Below are positions 10,907-18,666 of a stretch of DNA of 52,882 nucleotides, piece by piece. The first letter of the stretch is position 1; the number at the start of each line of letters is the position of its first letter. Source of the DNA: a bacterium. GTDB lineage: Bacteria > Actinomycetota > Acidimicrobiia > Acidimicrobiales > Bin134. The DNA lies in the NCBI GenBank assembly GCA_026705465.1, contig JAPPAP010000025.1:493566-546447 (forward strand), given 5' to 3'. Below the pieces are notes generated by a model. The model saw nothing but the letters and a program-made list of their open reading frames with translations, was not told the DNA's origin and ran no database searches. A program made the position numbers and the translations under genes.

Positions 10907-11830
10907 ATGGTCATGCTGGATGCAGAGATCGAGCGGCTCAAGCACACGGTGCCGACCCGGGATCTCAGCGTTGAGTTGCTGCCCGAGATTCGGGCCACAT
11001 TGCCGGTTCAGTTCCCTGAACTGAGTGATGCGGTGGAGCGGTCGGATCATGTGGTGGACGAGGCCAACGGGGTGGTGTTGCGGGTGCACCGGCCGAGAGG
11101 GATTGCGGGCGCCCTGCCATGCGTCTATTCGATTCACGGCGGGGGCTACATCCGGGGCACCTACGACATGGATGACGCTAAGTTCGATCGGTGGTGTCCG
11201 ACCTACGGCATTGTCGGGGTGTCAGTGGATTACCGGCTGGCGCCGGAAACGCCGTATCCCGGGCCCTTGGAGGACTGCTACGTCGGTTTGAAGTGGACGT
11301 ACGACAACGCGGCAGAGATCGGGATTGACCCCGACAAGATCGGCATCACCGGGGTCAGCGCCGGCGGTGGCTTGTGCGCCGCGCTGGCGCTGTTGGCTCG
11401 GGACCGGGGCGAGGTGCCGTTGCAGTTCCAGCTCTTGGACTGCCCCATGTTGGACGACCGCCAGATCACCCCGTCAAGCCAGCTTGAAGACTTGGTGATT
11501 TGGACCAAACAAACAAACGCCTTTGGCTGGCGGTGTTACCTCGGCGATCTCTACGGCACCGACGACGTGCCCTACACCGCGGCCGCAGCCCGAGCCGAAG
11601 ATCTCTCCGGCCTGCCTGACGCTTACGTATGCGTCGGCGGTGCCGACGGCTTCCGCGACGAGGACATCACCTACGCCATGCGCCTCTACGGCGCCGGCGT
11701 CCCTACCGAAATCCACGTCTACCCCGGCGCTCCCCACGGTGTCGGCCTCTTCCCCCAAACCCAAATCGCCCAGCGCTACGCCGCCGACCGAGAGGACTGG
11801 CTCCGCCGCCAACTAGCGCGGCTGGGTTGA
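10907..11830 (+). CDS. alpha/beta-hydrolase esterase, hormone-sensitive-lipase family, copy 2
   Basis: This 307-residue esterase is the tandem paralogue of the gene just before it. Long stretches from HGGGY through GVSAGGG to the C-terminal PGAPHG are almost the same in protein and very similar in DNA. The first ~45 residues, which would form part of the cap over the active site, differ strongly. All catalytic residues are kept (HGGG, Ser in GVSAGGG, Asp in GGADGFRDE, His in PGAPHG). The start is ATG 10907 after AAAGGGGAACTGCG. The two genes are probably co-transcribed. Divergence confined to the cap suggests a changed substrate range, which is inference. Confidence 0.88.
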   Translation: MVMLDAEIERLKHTVPTRDLSVELLPEIRATLPVQFPELSDAVERSDHVVDEANGVVLRVHRPRGIAGALPCVYSIHGGGYIRGTYDMDDAKFDRWCPTYGIVGVSVDYRLAPETPYPGPLEDCYVGLKWTYDNAAEIGIDPDKIGITGVSAGGGLCAALALLARDRGEVPLQFQLLDCPMLDDRQITPSSQLEDLVIWTKQTNAFGWRCYLGDLYGTDDVPYTAAAARAEDLSGLPDAYVCVGGADGFRDEDITYAMRLYGAGVPTEIHVYPGAPHGVGLFPQTQIAQRYAADREDWLRRQLARLG

Positions 11831-11967
11831 GAGCCGGTTCAGGCTGAATCCAATTGGGCCTTATTCGACTTCGAGGATTGAGGGCTGCGTCAGTAGAGCG
11901 GCGATTTTCGAACCCAAAGTTCCTGATAAGCAGGGGATTTGTGGGGGTAAGTGTCACTGGCCGTTGG

Positions 11968-11973
11968 TAGAGT
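11968..11973 (+). promoter_or_regulatory. candidate leaderless -10 box TAGAGT
   Basis: TAGAGT ends 7 bases before ATG 11981 of the HNH nuclease gene. No Shine-Dalgarno sequence is present. It is one of 17 such sites in the window. Confidence 0.5.
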
Positions 11974-11980
11974 GACATCC

Positions 11981-13204
11981 ATGAAATTCACGCCAATTTC
12001 CGGTTCTGACGGGGGGTTTCCTGGTGCCACGTGTAATCGCCCCGGCGGGGTGTGCGTGGCTGGTGTGGATGTTGCGGGGCTGTCGGAGGATGGGCTGCGG
12101 GGGCGGTTGAAGGAGATTGGGCGGGCGGAGTCGAAGCTGGGGGCAATGAAGTCGCGGGTGCTGGCGGAGTTGAGCCAGCGCCATAATGCGGTGACGGCGG
12201 AGCGGGTAGCGCGGGAGGAGTTGCAGTCTTCGAAGCGGGAGGCCCGCAACGAGGTGGAGACCGCGGGGCGGCTCGCCTCCCTGGCGGAGACCTCGGAGGC
12301 GTTGGGCGATGGGGCGATTCCCGTGGGGCATGCTCGGCTGATTGCTCGGGCGGCTTCTGAGGGGCGAATCGACGAGTCGGTGGTGGTGGAGGCGGCGAAG
12401 CGGGAGAACTTTGACCAGTTCGCCAAGACGATGCGTCGTCATCAACAGGAGATGTCCGATGACGACGGGATGGGCATTCTGGAGAACCAACAGAGCCGGC
12501 GGTCGGCTCGGGCGTTCTTGAGCCGTGAGACGGGGATGTTCGTGTTGGGGGGCGAATTTGATCCGATAACTGGGGCTCACATCGACACGGTGCTGGCGGA
12601 GAAGGTGAAAGAGCTGTGGAACGCCGAAGATCCCAAGGCTCGACGTACGCCCCAACAGCGGATGGCCGATGCGCTGGCTGAGCTGATCTTGGAGCCGAAG
12701 AAGGGTAAGGCCAAGAGGATTGCGTTGATGGTGGTGGCCGACTATGACGTGGTCAACCAGGAACTGGTCAATGCCCGCCTTGCTGATGGCAGCTCGATTC
12801 CCATGGCCGAGCTAGTCCGGTTGGCCTGCGACGCTGACATTCTGCCCGGCGTTTTTCGGGCCAGCACTCAGGAGATGAACCTGGGGCGCAAGCGTCGTAC
12901 CGCCTCCGATGCCCAGCGGGCGGCTCTGATATACCGGGACAAGGAATGCATCGGCTGCGGGGCTAGCGCCCACCGATCCTTCGCTCACCACGTGCAGTTC
13001 TGGTCCAATGGCGGGCCTACTGATTTCGGCAACCTGGTGTTGGTGTGCAATGACTGCCACCACAGCATTCACGATCATGACTGGCGAGTAGCCCAGGATC
13101 CCGACACCCGTCGCTGGAGAACCAAGCCGCCACCTGAACCGTTTCCAGATATTGGAGTTGATTCGGCTCGGTTGGATCAGCGCAACCCCGTGCTCAGACG
13201 ATGA
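11981..13204 (+). CDS. DUF222-type protein with C-terminal HNH nuclease domain
   Basis: This 407-residue protein belongs to the large actinobacterial family in which a helical DUF222/13E12-like region (about residues 20-290) precedes an HNH nuclease domain. The C-terminal domain shows CIGCGASAHRSFAHHVQFW, then a NLVLVCNDCHHSIHDHDW segment, giving the two CxxC zinc-knuckle pairs and the HH...N...H active-site pattern. Members of this family are often multicopy and are frequently associated with mobile DNA, but no repeat or integration signature surrounds this one. I chose ATG 11981 rather than the in-frame GTG 11951 because TAGAGT lies 7 bases upstream. The biological role is unknown. Confidence 0.82.
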   Translation: MKFTPISGSDGGFPGATCNRPGGVCVAGVDVAGLSEDGLRGRLKEIGRAESKLGAMKSRVLAELSQRHNAVTAERVAREELQSSKREARNEVETAGRLASLAETSEALGDGAIPVGHARLIARAASEGRIDESVVVEAAKRENFDQFAKTMRRHQQEMSDDDGMGILENQQSRRSARAFLSRETGMFVLGGEFDPITGAHIDTVLAEKVKELWNAEDPKARRTPQQRMADALAELILEPKKGKAKRIALMVVADYDVVNQELVNARLADGSSIPMAELVRLACDADILPGVFRASTQEMNLGRKRRTASDAQRAALIYRDKECIGCGASAHRSFAHHVQFWSNGGPTDFGNLVLVCNDCHHSIHDHDWRVAQDPDTRRWRTKPPPEPFPDIGVDSARLDQRNPVLRR

Positions 13205-13212
13205 AAGGCAAT

Positions 13213-13253
13213 CCTGAGTAGAAGGCGTAGAAGAGGGAAATTCCCAGCTCAGG
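13213..13253. terminator. candidate bidirectional terminator between convergent genes
   Basis: CCTGAG (13213-13218) pairs with CTCAGG (13248-13253), and the palindrome GGGAAATTCCC lies inside (13235-13245). The element sits between the stops of the convergent HNH and PPOX genes. Confidence 0.35.
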
Positions 13254-13716
13254 AGTCTTCGACGAGGCGGGCGGGGAATCCGCCCTTGGAGATGGGGCCC
13301 CACTGTTCGATGGTGAGGCGGATGAGGCACTTGCCCTGGTGGGCCATGGCTTCGCGATATTCGTCCCAGTCGGGGTGCTCGCCGGAGATGACACGGAAGT
13401 ACTCGACCAGGCCGTCGAGAGCCTCGGGCATGTCGAGGACCTCGGCGGTGCCGTCGAGCTGGATCCACTCGCCGCCGAATTCGTCCGACATCACCACCAT
13501 CGAGGCCGCGGAGTTGCGCTTGGCGTTTATCGATTTGGCCCGCTCGGGATAGCTGGACACCACCACCCGGCCGCTGGTGTCGAGTCCCAGCGTAACCAGT
13601 GAGCTTTGGGGGCGACCGTCGCGGCGAAAAGTGAGCAGCACGCCTCGGTGGCGGGGGCGGACGAAGTCCTCCATCTCGGTCCGGTCGACATAGCGGTCGG
13701 TAGCAATTGAAGGCAT
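13249..13716 (-). CDS. PPOX-class F420-dependent oxidoreductase-like protein
   Basis: This 155-residue split-beta-barrel flavin/deazaflavin-binding protein resembles the pyridoxamine-phosphate-oxidase-like family that uses F420 in actinobacteria. The pattern RHRGVLLTFRRDGRPQSSLV followed by VVVSSYPERAKSINAKRN is typical, with a C-terminal LIRLTIEQWGPISKGGFPAR. Substrate and cofactor cannot be settled from sequence. F420 is inferred from family resemblance and from the two luciferase-like oxidoreductases in the window. The gene appears to be monocistronic, with TAGGTT 6 bases before its ATG. Confidence 0.8.
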   Translation of the reverse strand: MPSIATDRYVDRTEMEDFVRPRHRGVLLTFRRDGRPQSSLVTLGLDTSGRVVVSSYPERAKSINAKRNSAASMVVMSDEFGGEWIQLDGTAEVLDMPEALDGLVEYFRVISGEHPDWDEYREAMAHQGKCLIRLTIEQWGPISKGGFPARLVEDS

Positions 13717-13722
13717 GGGTTG

Positions 13723-13728
13723 AACCTA
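13723..13728 (-). promoter_or_regulatory. candidate leaderless -10 box TAGGTT
   Basis: On the minus strand TAGGTT lies 6 bases before ATG 13716 of the PPOX gene. No Shine-Dalgarno sequence is visible. Confidence 0.5.
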
Positions 13729-13762
13729 GTGGTATTGACCGGTTGTCAGAACTTCTGGGCCT

Positions 13763-14659
13763 CTACAGATTGCGCCTGACGGGCAGCAGGTTCTGGAAGG
13801 CCGGGTCGCGTCCCTCGGCTTTTGCCGCAAAGACCTCGGCCATGTCGTCGGGGTGGAACATGCCCGATTGCCAGGTGGCGACGTAGTTGAGTCCGTCGTC
13901 CACGCTGTGATCACGGGTGTAGTTGAGCATTTCCTTCGATCCCCAAATGGCCAGCGGCGATCGGGCGGCGATTTCTTGGGCAATCGCGAGCACGCCCTCC
14001 AGCATGGCTTCATGATCGGGATACACCTGGTTGACCAATCCCGCGGCCTTTGCTTCATCAGCAGTGAGCCGTCGCCCGGTATAGGCCAGCTCACGGGCCA
14101 GTCCGTCGGGAATGATCCGGGGCAGCCGTTGTAGAGTGCCCAGATCAGCGGTCAGACCGATGTTGATCTCCTGAATGCAGAAGAACGCATCGGCCGTGCA
14201 ATACCGCATGTCGGCGGCGCTGACCATGTCCACGCCGCCGCCGACGCAGCCTCCCTGCACCGCGGCCAGCACTGGCATTCGGGCCTTCTCCAGGCAGCTG
14301 AAAGACTCCTGAAGGGTCAGGGCCAAGTTGCGTGTCTCCGCCCGGACCCGGCCGAACTCCGGCGCCCCAGCGGACCCTGAACCGGCATTTGTATCAGTAT
14401 CAGGTCCACCCGAGAACAGCGAGTCCGGTTGCGTGAACACCGACAGGTCCATACCGGCAGTGAAATGGCGTCCGGTGGAGGAGACCACCAGCGCCCGGGC
14501 CTCCCCGGAGTCGGATAGCTCGTTTACCGCAGCGGGCAGCTCAGACCAGAATTCCGGGATCATTGAGTTTCTGGCTTCTGGTCGACTGAGCTGTATGTGG
14601 GCTACCCCATCTTCAAGTGTGATCTCGAAGCAGGTGTAGTCCTGGTTTGAGTGAGCCAT
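13763..14659 (-). CDS. crotonase, delta(3,5)-delta(2,4)-dienoyl-CoA isomerase-like
   Basis: This 298-residue enoyl-CoA hydratase/isomerase-family protein acts on CoA thioesters. The three acidic residues used by eukaryotic dienoyl-CoA isomerase (ECH1) are all in place: Asp144 in GGGVD, Glu164 in CIQEINIGL and Asp172 in TADLGTLQRLP. The segment IGLTADLGTLQRLPRII is close to the ECH1 signature. The likely reaction is therefore movement of double bonds during breakdown of unsaturated acyl-CoAs. The start ATG 14659 has AAGGAAG 7 bases upstream. The open frame further upstream overlaps the divergent gene and is not used. Physiological substrate unknown. Confidence 0.82.
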   Translation of the reverse strand: MAHSNQDYTCFEITLEDGVAHIQLSRPEARNSMIPEFWSELPAAVNELSDSGEARALVVSSTGRHFTAGMDLSVFTQPDSLFSGGPDTDTNAGSGSAGAPEFGRVRAETRNLALTLQESFSCLEKARMPVLAAVQGGCVGGGVDMVSAADMRYCTADAFFCIQEINIGLTADLGTLQRLPRIIPDGLARELAYTGRRLTADEAKAAGLVNQVYPDHEAMLEGVLAIAQEIAARSPLAIWGSKEMLNYTRDHSVDDGLNYVATWQSGMFHPDDMAEVFAAKAEGRDPAFQNLLPVRRNL

Positions 14660-14701
14660 AGTGGCTTCCTTTCGTAGCCGATCTGTCCTGTCGGAGACGA
14701 C

Positions 14702-15523
14702 GTGGGATCGGCGTTCGGGGGCGTTGCCGAGCAAACTAGCCGGGTGCTCGTAGTGGATACCCATACCCATGTGATTTCTGATGACTTGGAGAGATATCCG
14801 CTCCAGGTGGCCGACTATCCAGGAGTGGAGTGGGTGTACGAGGCGCCGGTCACGGCTGAGGAGCTGTTGGCCGAGATGGCGACTGCCAATGTAGACCGGG
14901 CAGTGCTGGTGCAGGCCCAGGGGGGCTATGGCACAGACAACTCCTATGTGCTGGATGCTCGGGCGGCCTACCCCGATAAGTTCAGCGCGGTAGTGATCGT
15001 CGACGAGCCCGCCGTACTTGATCAGCTTGCAGCGGTCGGTGCGGGCGGCGTGCGGTTCTTCGCCATTGGCGGGGGAGGGCCGCTACACGAGGAAGCCACG
15101 TGGGACACTGCGAGGCGGCTCGGCCTGCGAGTCAGCGCGGCCACGGTGCCCGAGTACTTACCCTCGCTAGGTAAGGCGGTGGCGGCCCATGCTGACGTGA
15201 TTTTGGCACTCGACCACTGCGGGTTCGCCCCTGAGACGATTGGCGACTATGCCCACCTGGAGAACCTGTACTTGAAGGTGACTCCACATGTGCTCGATGC
15301 CGGCGATCCGGCGGCCATGCTGGAGCGACTGGCCGAGCAGTTCGGCCTCGACCGGCTCATGTGGGGATCGGACTACTCCCAGACCCACGACCGGCCCTAC
15401 CAGGAGCTTGCCGATCAGGCCCGAGCAGCTTGTGCCGGCCTGACCCAGAGCGAGCAAGCCCAATTCCTGGGCGGCACTGCGCTGGCTCTTTGGCCTGAAT
15501 TAGCCCGAACTGGCTTGAGCTAG
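14702..15523 (+). CDS. amidohydrolase family protein (Amidohydro_2 type)
   Basis: This is a predicted metal-dependent hydrolase/decarboxylase with a TIM-barrel fold (273 residues). The N-terminal metal motif is VDTHTHVISDDLERYP, and a C-terminal MWGSDYSQTHDRP supplies the active-site Asp. The pattern is closest to the family holding 2-pyrone-4,6-dicarboxylate lactonase and similar enzymes. I use GTG 14702, which has GGAGA six bases upstream. GTG 14744 would begin directly at the first strand and is a possible alternative. It is divergent from the dienoyl-CoA isomerase gene and overlaps the convergent crotonase gene by 4 bases. Substrate unknown. Confidence 0.78.
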   Translation: MGSAFGGVAEQTSRVLVVDTHTHVISDDLERYPLQVADYPGVEWVYEAPVTAEELLAEMATANVDRAVLVQAQGGYGTDNSYVLDARAAYPDKFSAVVIVDEPAVLDQLAAVGAGGVRFFAIGGGGPLHEEATWDTARRLGLRVSAATVPEYLPSLGKAVAAHADVILALDHCGFAPETIGDYAHLENLYLKVTPHVLDAGDPAAMLERLAEQFGLDRLMWGSDYSQTHDRPYQELADQARAACAGLTQSEQAQFLGGTALALWPELARTGLS

Positions 15524-16371
15524 TCGATCCCCAGCATTTGGTCGATCACCGCGGCCATCATTTCCTGATCGCGCTCAACCTCCCGGGTTTGGCCGTCGGC
15601 GTCCAGGAACTGCTGCATCAGAGCTACGTGCTGGCCGGTGGCCGAACAGGCCATCATCGCCTGGGTCTCGGTCAACAATCCGGGTTCCACTGGCCCGAGG
15701 GCAGCGTCCACTGCTTGTTTGGCTTTGGCGATGGACAGCCGGGGAGAGGCGGCGATGCGGCGGGCCACCTGAGCGGTGTGGGCTCGGAGCTCATCAGAAG
15801 GCAGCACTCGGTTGACATAGCCAATGGCCGCGGCTTCCTCGGCGGTCACGTCATTGCCTGACAAGACGATCTCCAACGCCCGGCTGCGGCCCACCAAGCG
15901 GGCCAGCCGCTGGGTGCCGCTGGCCCCGGGAATGATGCCCATGGCCACCTCCGGCTGGCCGAGCACAGTGCGAGGTCCGGCGAAGCGCATGTCGAGCGAC
16001 AGCAGAAACTCCGACCCGCCGCCCCGGGCGATGCCGTCAATCATGCCAATGGTGGCTACCCCGATGGTGCGGCACCGGTCGAAGGTGGCCGCGGCAACAT
16101 TGGGCTCGGTCGGCACATCAGTCGCGGCCTCCATGGCCAGGATCTGCTCGACGTCGCCGTGCATCAGGAAAAAGTCAGGATCAGCGCTCTCGAACACCAG
16201 GACGCTGACCTGATCGCCGTCTTTGTTGGCAGCTTCGACCGCGTTGAGCAGTCCGATCAAACCGCCGATCAATGCTCCGTCGACGAGCTGCTTGGGCGGG
16301 TGGTCGATCACCACCCAGCCGATGCCGTTGTCAACGGTCATCGTGAAGGGTCCAAAGCTCTGCTCACTCAT
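15520..16371 (-). CDS. enoyl-CoA hydratase/isomerase family protein
   Basis: This 283-residue crotonase carries both glutamates used by classical enoyl-CoA hydratase: Glu121 in ARGGGSEF and Glu141 in LGQPEVAMG, followed by IIPGASGTQRLARLVG. Hydration of a 2-enoyl-CoA is therefore chemically plausible. Its start at 16371 lies inside the end of the upstream nitroreductase gene (8-base overlap), so the two are translated from one message. The frame remains open upstream, but that part is the nitroreductase gene in another frame. The true substrate is unknown. Confidence 0.83.
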   Translation of the reverse strand: MSEQSFGPFTMTVDNGIGWVVIDHPPKQLVDGALIGGLIGLLNAVEAANKDGDQVSVLVFESADPDFFLMHGDVEQILAMEAATDVPTEPNVAAATFDRCRTIGVATIGMIDGIARGGGSEFLLSLDMRFAGPRTVLGQPEVAMGIIPGASGTQRLARLVGRSRALEIVLSGNDVTAEEAAAIGYVNRVLPSDELRAHTAQVARRIAASPRLSIAKAKQAVDAALGPVEPGLLTETQAMMACSATGQHVALMQQFLDADGQTREVERDQEMMAAVIDQMLGID

Positions 16372-16981
16372 CGTGATCCTCCCACTTGTTCCAATACGCG
16401 ACTTCAGATAGTGCCCTACGGCGTACCGGACCGAACGGCACCGCGGGCCAACCCATAGGGATGCCGCACACGATGTGGACATCGTCGGGAATCCCGAGCA
16501 CAGATCGCACCTCGTCGGCCCGGAAGGTGTGCAGCGTGGTCAGCACTGTGCCCAGCCCCAGGCTGCGCGCCGCGACCAGGAGGTTTTGCACTGCGGGGTA
16601 GATCGAGTGGCTCACCCCCCGCTGGGTGGAGCACACGATGATCAGCACCGGCACTTCGCCGATCTCGCTGGCAAACTTTGCCGCTTTCTCGACGATCTCC
16701 GCCTCTTGGTTTCGCAGCCATTCGGTGCCGGTAGCCGACGGGTTGTCGTAGGCCTCCTGCTGGGCATCGAGATAGAGCTCGCCGAGCAGTCGGCGTTTTT
16801 CAGGATCGGTGACCACCACAAAGCGGGCGAACTGGCCGTTGATGGCACTGGGGGCCCGTATGGCGGCATCCAAGACCTTGGTGATCAGCTCTTCGGGCAC
16901 CGGGTCGGGCCGGTAGCGCCGCACCGCCCGCTGGGTGTGCATAGCCTCGAACACGCCGATTTCGGCGGTTGCATGGTTCAT
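16364..16981 (-). CDS. nitroreductase family protein (FMN-dependent)
   Basis: This 205-residue nitroreductase-fold oxidoreductase starts at ATG 16981 (MNHATAEIGVFEAMHTQRAV). FMN-contacting segments visible are MHTQRAVRRYRPDPVP, AIRAPSAINGQFARFVVV and the C-terminal LGLGTVLTTLHTFRADEVR with GIPMGWP. The N-terminal RRYRPDPVPEELI is typical of the family. It is first in a two-gene operon with the crotonase at 15520-16371. TACTCT lies 8 bases before its ATG. The 61-base gap to the divergent SelW-like gene must hold promoters for both. Substrate unknown. Confidence 0.86.
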   Translation of the reverse strand: MNHATAEIGVFEAMHTQRAVRRYRPDPVPEELITKVLDAAIRAPSAINGQFARFVVVTDPEKRRLLGELYLDAQQEAYDNPSATGTEWLRNQEAEIVEKAAKFASEIGEVPVLIIVCSTQRGVSHSIYPAVQNLLVAARSLGLGTVLTTLHTFRADEVRSVLGIPDDVHIVCGIPMGWPAVPFGPVRRRALSEVAYWNKWEDHDE

Positions 16982-16989
16982 GGGCGCTG

Positions 16990-16995
16990 AGAGTA
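16990..16995 (-). promoter_or_regulatory. candidate leaderless -10 box TACTCT
   Basis: TACTCT on the minus strand ends 8 bases before ATG 16981 of the nitroreductase gene. It is divergent from the box of the SelW-like gene at 17030. Confidence 0.45.
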
Positions 16996-17029
16996 GCGGA
17001 GGGTAGTAGTAGTCGCCCCGCCTCGGCGG

Positions 17030-17035
17030 TAGCCT
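17030..17035 (+). promoter_or_regulatory. candidate leaderless -10 box TAGCCT
   Basis: TAGCCT ends 6 bases before ATG 17042. The position supports translation from 17042, upstream of two in-frame TGA codons, rather than from the GTG at 17105. Confidence 0.5.
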
Positions 17036-17041
17036 GCACCC

Positions 17042-17314
17042 ATGGCGCAGAGGCATCGCATCAAGATCACCTATTGAGTTCCTTGAGACTATTCCGAGCA
17101 CGCCGTGAGCGCTGCCAAGGACTTGTTGCAGAACTACCAGCACATCATTGAGGAACTGACCTTGGTGACAGGTGCGTCGGGCATCTTCGACGTGGAAGTC
17201 GACGGTGAGATGCTCTACTCCAAGTACGCCACCGACTGTCACGCCGACACCGGCGAGGTGTTGAAACTGTTTGCCGAGCAATACGCCCAAGGGGTACTGG
17301 TCTACGGCTCCTAG
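17042..17314 (+). CDS. SelW/Rdx-like selenoprotein with UxxU motif
   Basis: Reading from ATG 17042 through two in-frame TGA codons (17075-17077 and 17084-17086) as selenocysteine gives a 90-residue Rdx-family (SelW/SelT/SelH) thioredoxin-like protein. Its redox motif is UVPU at residues 12-15, after the first beta-strand RIKITY. The rest shows the fold's later elements: helix DYSEHAVSAAKDLL, strand LTLVTG, then GIFDVEVDGEMLYSKY and the C-terminal helix. The family normally has CxxC or CxxU at exactly this spot. Starting at GTG 17105 would remove the first strand and the whole redox site. C66 is the only cysteine. A weak hairpin follows the second TGA. Role inferred: thiol/selenol redox reactions in the cytoplasm, partner unknown. 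Confidence 0.82.
17094..17114 (+). promoter_or_regulatory. weak candidate bacterial SECIS hairpin of SelW-like gene
   Basis: An irregular stem forms around the loop CGTGA (17104-17108). CGC pairs with GCG, then, after a 2-base bulge, AG pairs with CT, and an outer C pairs with G. The loop begins 17 bases after the second TGA and 26 after the first, and its second base is G, as the bacterial SECIS model asks. The pairing is short, so confidence is modest. Confidence 0.4.
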
Positions 17315-17346
17315 CCGCTGAGCCAATCTGGGCGGGCGAGATTGCC

Positions 17347-17352
17347 TACGCT
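17347..17352 (+). promoter_or_regulatory. candidate leaderless -10 box TACGCT
   Basis: TACGCT ends 6 bases before GTG 17359 of the P450 gene. Confidence 0.45.
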
Positions 17353-17358
17353 ACGGAC

Positions 17359-18621
17359 GTGGACGCCGAGCCAGCAGATATCACAGTAGATATCGACCAT
17401 CAGACTCCAGAGTTCGTTGCCGACCGCCACAGCCGCTACCACGAGCTACGGGAGCAATGCCCGGTGGTGTTCAACGAGCACTACGGCGGGTTCTGGATGG
17501 TCACCGACTACGAGTCGGTAGCCCAAGTAGCCCGAGACAACGAGACGTTCGCCCACAAGTACGAGCCCGATGCCCCCGACGGCATCTCCTACCACGGCAT
17601 CTGCGGTGTACCTCGACCGGGTTATATCCCTCGCCAGGGGGTGTCAGAGATCGATGGGCCCGAGCACGCCGATCTGCGTAGGGTGCTGAACCCGCTCATG
17701 ACCATCAATGCAGTGGAGAGCACCCGCTCTCGCATGGAGGCGGTGTCGGCTTGGTTCATCGACGAGATCATCGAGTCGGGTGAAGCCGACCTGGTGCTCG
17801 ACTACACCACCCCGGTGCCCGCCGTGTTGACGCTCGAGATGATGGGCATGGTGTCATCCAACTGGCAGCACTACGCCGACTTCTTCCACGCCACCTCGTC
17901 GTATGAGGCCACGGATGAGCGGTACCTCGGCGCAATCGCCCACCAACCCGACATGTGGGGCGAGCTGCGAGACTTCGCCGCGTTCCGCCGAGACAATCCG
18001 GCTGACGATGTCACTACTGCTTTGGTGTCTTCCCCGCTCGACGGCCGCATGCTGAGCGACGACGAGATCACCGCCATCATGTGGAATCTGGTGGCCGGAG
18101 GTCTTGACACGACGACCTCACTGGTGTCGTGGGGCCTGCACCACTTGGGCACCCATCCCGAGGACCGTTCCCGGCTCATCGAAGATCCGAGCCTCGTTCC
18201 GGCCGCAGTGGAGGAGTTCCTCCGCTTCTACAGCCCCAGCGAGACCCTGACCCGCACCGCCACCCGCGATGTGGAACTGGGGGGCCGCCAGATCCGCCGG
18301 GGCGACATCGTGATGATCAGTTGGGTGACAGCCAACCATGATCCGGCGGCATTCGATGACCCTGGCAAGATCCAGATTGACCGCGAGGTGAACAGGCATC
18401 TGGCGTTCGGTCTGGGCGGCCACCGCTGCATCGGCTCGTCCATCGCCCGCATCGAGTCCGAGCTGATGCTGAGGGACGTGCTGGCCCGCATCGGCGATTA
18501 CGAGATCGATCTCGACAGATTCAAGCCTTATCCAGGCAATCTGCTGATGACCGGCGTGGTGTCGATGCCGGCCACCTTCACACCCGGAACCCGCTCAGGG
18601 GCAGCCGACCCCTTCGCGTGA
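17359..18621 (+). CDS. cytochrome P450
   Basis: This is a 420-residue bacterial-type soluble P450 monooxygenase. The heme-binding loop is FGLGGHRCIGSSIAR with the thiolate ligand C357. The I-helix oxygen-activation motif is AGGLDTTTS and the K-helix ExxR is in AVEEFLRFYSP. The GTG start at 17359 is preceded by TACGCT rather than a ribosome-binding site. No ferredoxin or ferredoxin reductase gene is adjacent, so electron partners must be encoded elsewhere. Substrate unknown; the surrounding acyl-CoA genes suggest a lipid or xenobiotic, which is inference. Confidence 0.93.
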   Translation: MDAEPADITVDIDHQTPEFVADRHSRYHELREQCPVVFNEHYGGFWMVTDYESVAQVARDNETFAHKYEPDAPDGISYHGICGVPRPGYIPRQGVSEIDGPEHADLRRVLNPLMTINAVESTRSRMEAVSAWFIDEIIESGEADLVLDYTTPVPAVLTLEMMGMVSSNWQHYADFFHATSSYEATDERYLGAIAHQPDMWGELRDFAAFRRDNPADDVTTALVSSPLDGRMLSDDEITAIMWNLVAGGLDTTTSLVSWGLHHLGTHPEDRSRLIEDPSLVPAAVEEFLRFYSPSETLTRTATRDVELGGRQIRRGDIVMISWVTANHDPAAFDDPGKIQIDREVNRHLAFGLGGHRCIGSSIARIESELMLRDVLARIGDYEIDLDRFKPYPGNLLMTGVVSMPATFTPGTRSGAADPFA

Positions 18622-18651
18622 TAGCGAGGCAGAACCCAGATTGAGGAGTAA

Positions 18652-18666
18652 CTCAGTTCAGCTGAG
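18652..18666. terminator. short hairpin between convergent P450 and thiolase genes
   Basis: CTCAG-TTCAG-CTGAG forms a 5-bp stem with a 5-base loop at the junction of two convergent genes. It has no T-run, so it is only weakly terminator-like. Confidence 0.3.

Noticed and set aside
11981..13204. HNH/DUF222 gene as part of a mobile element
   Set aside because: No inverted or target-site repeats, integrase or base-composition change surrounds it, and the gene has its own ordinary promoter-like box.
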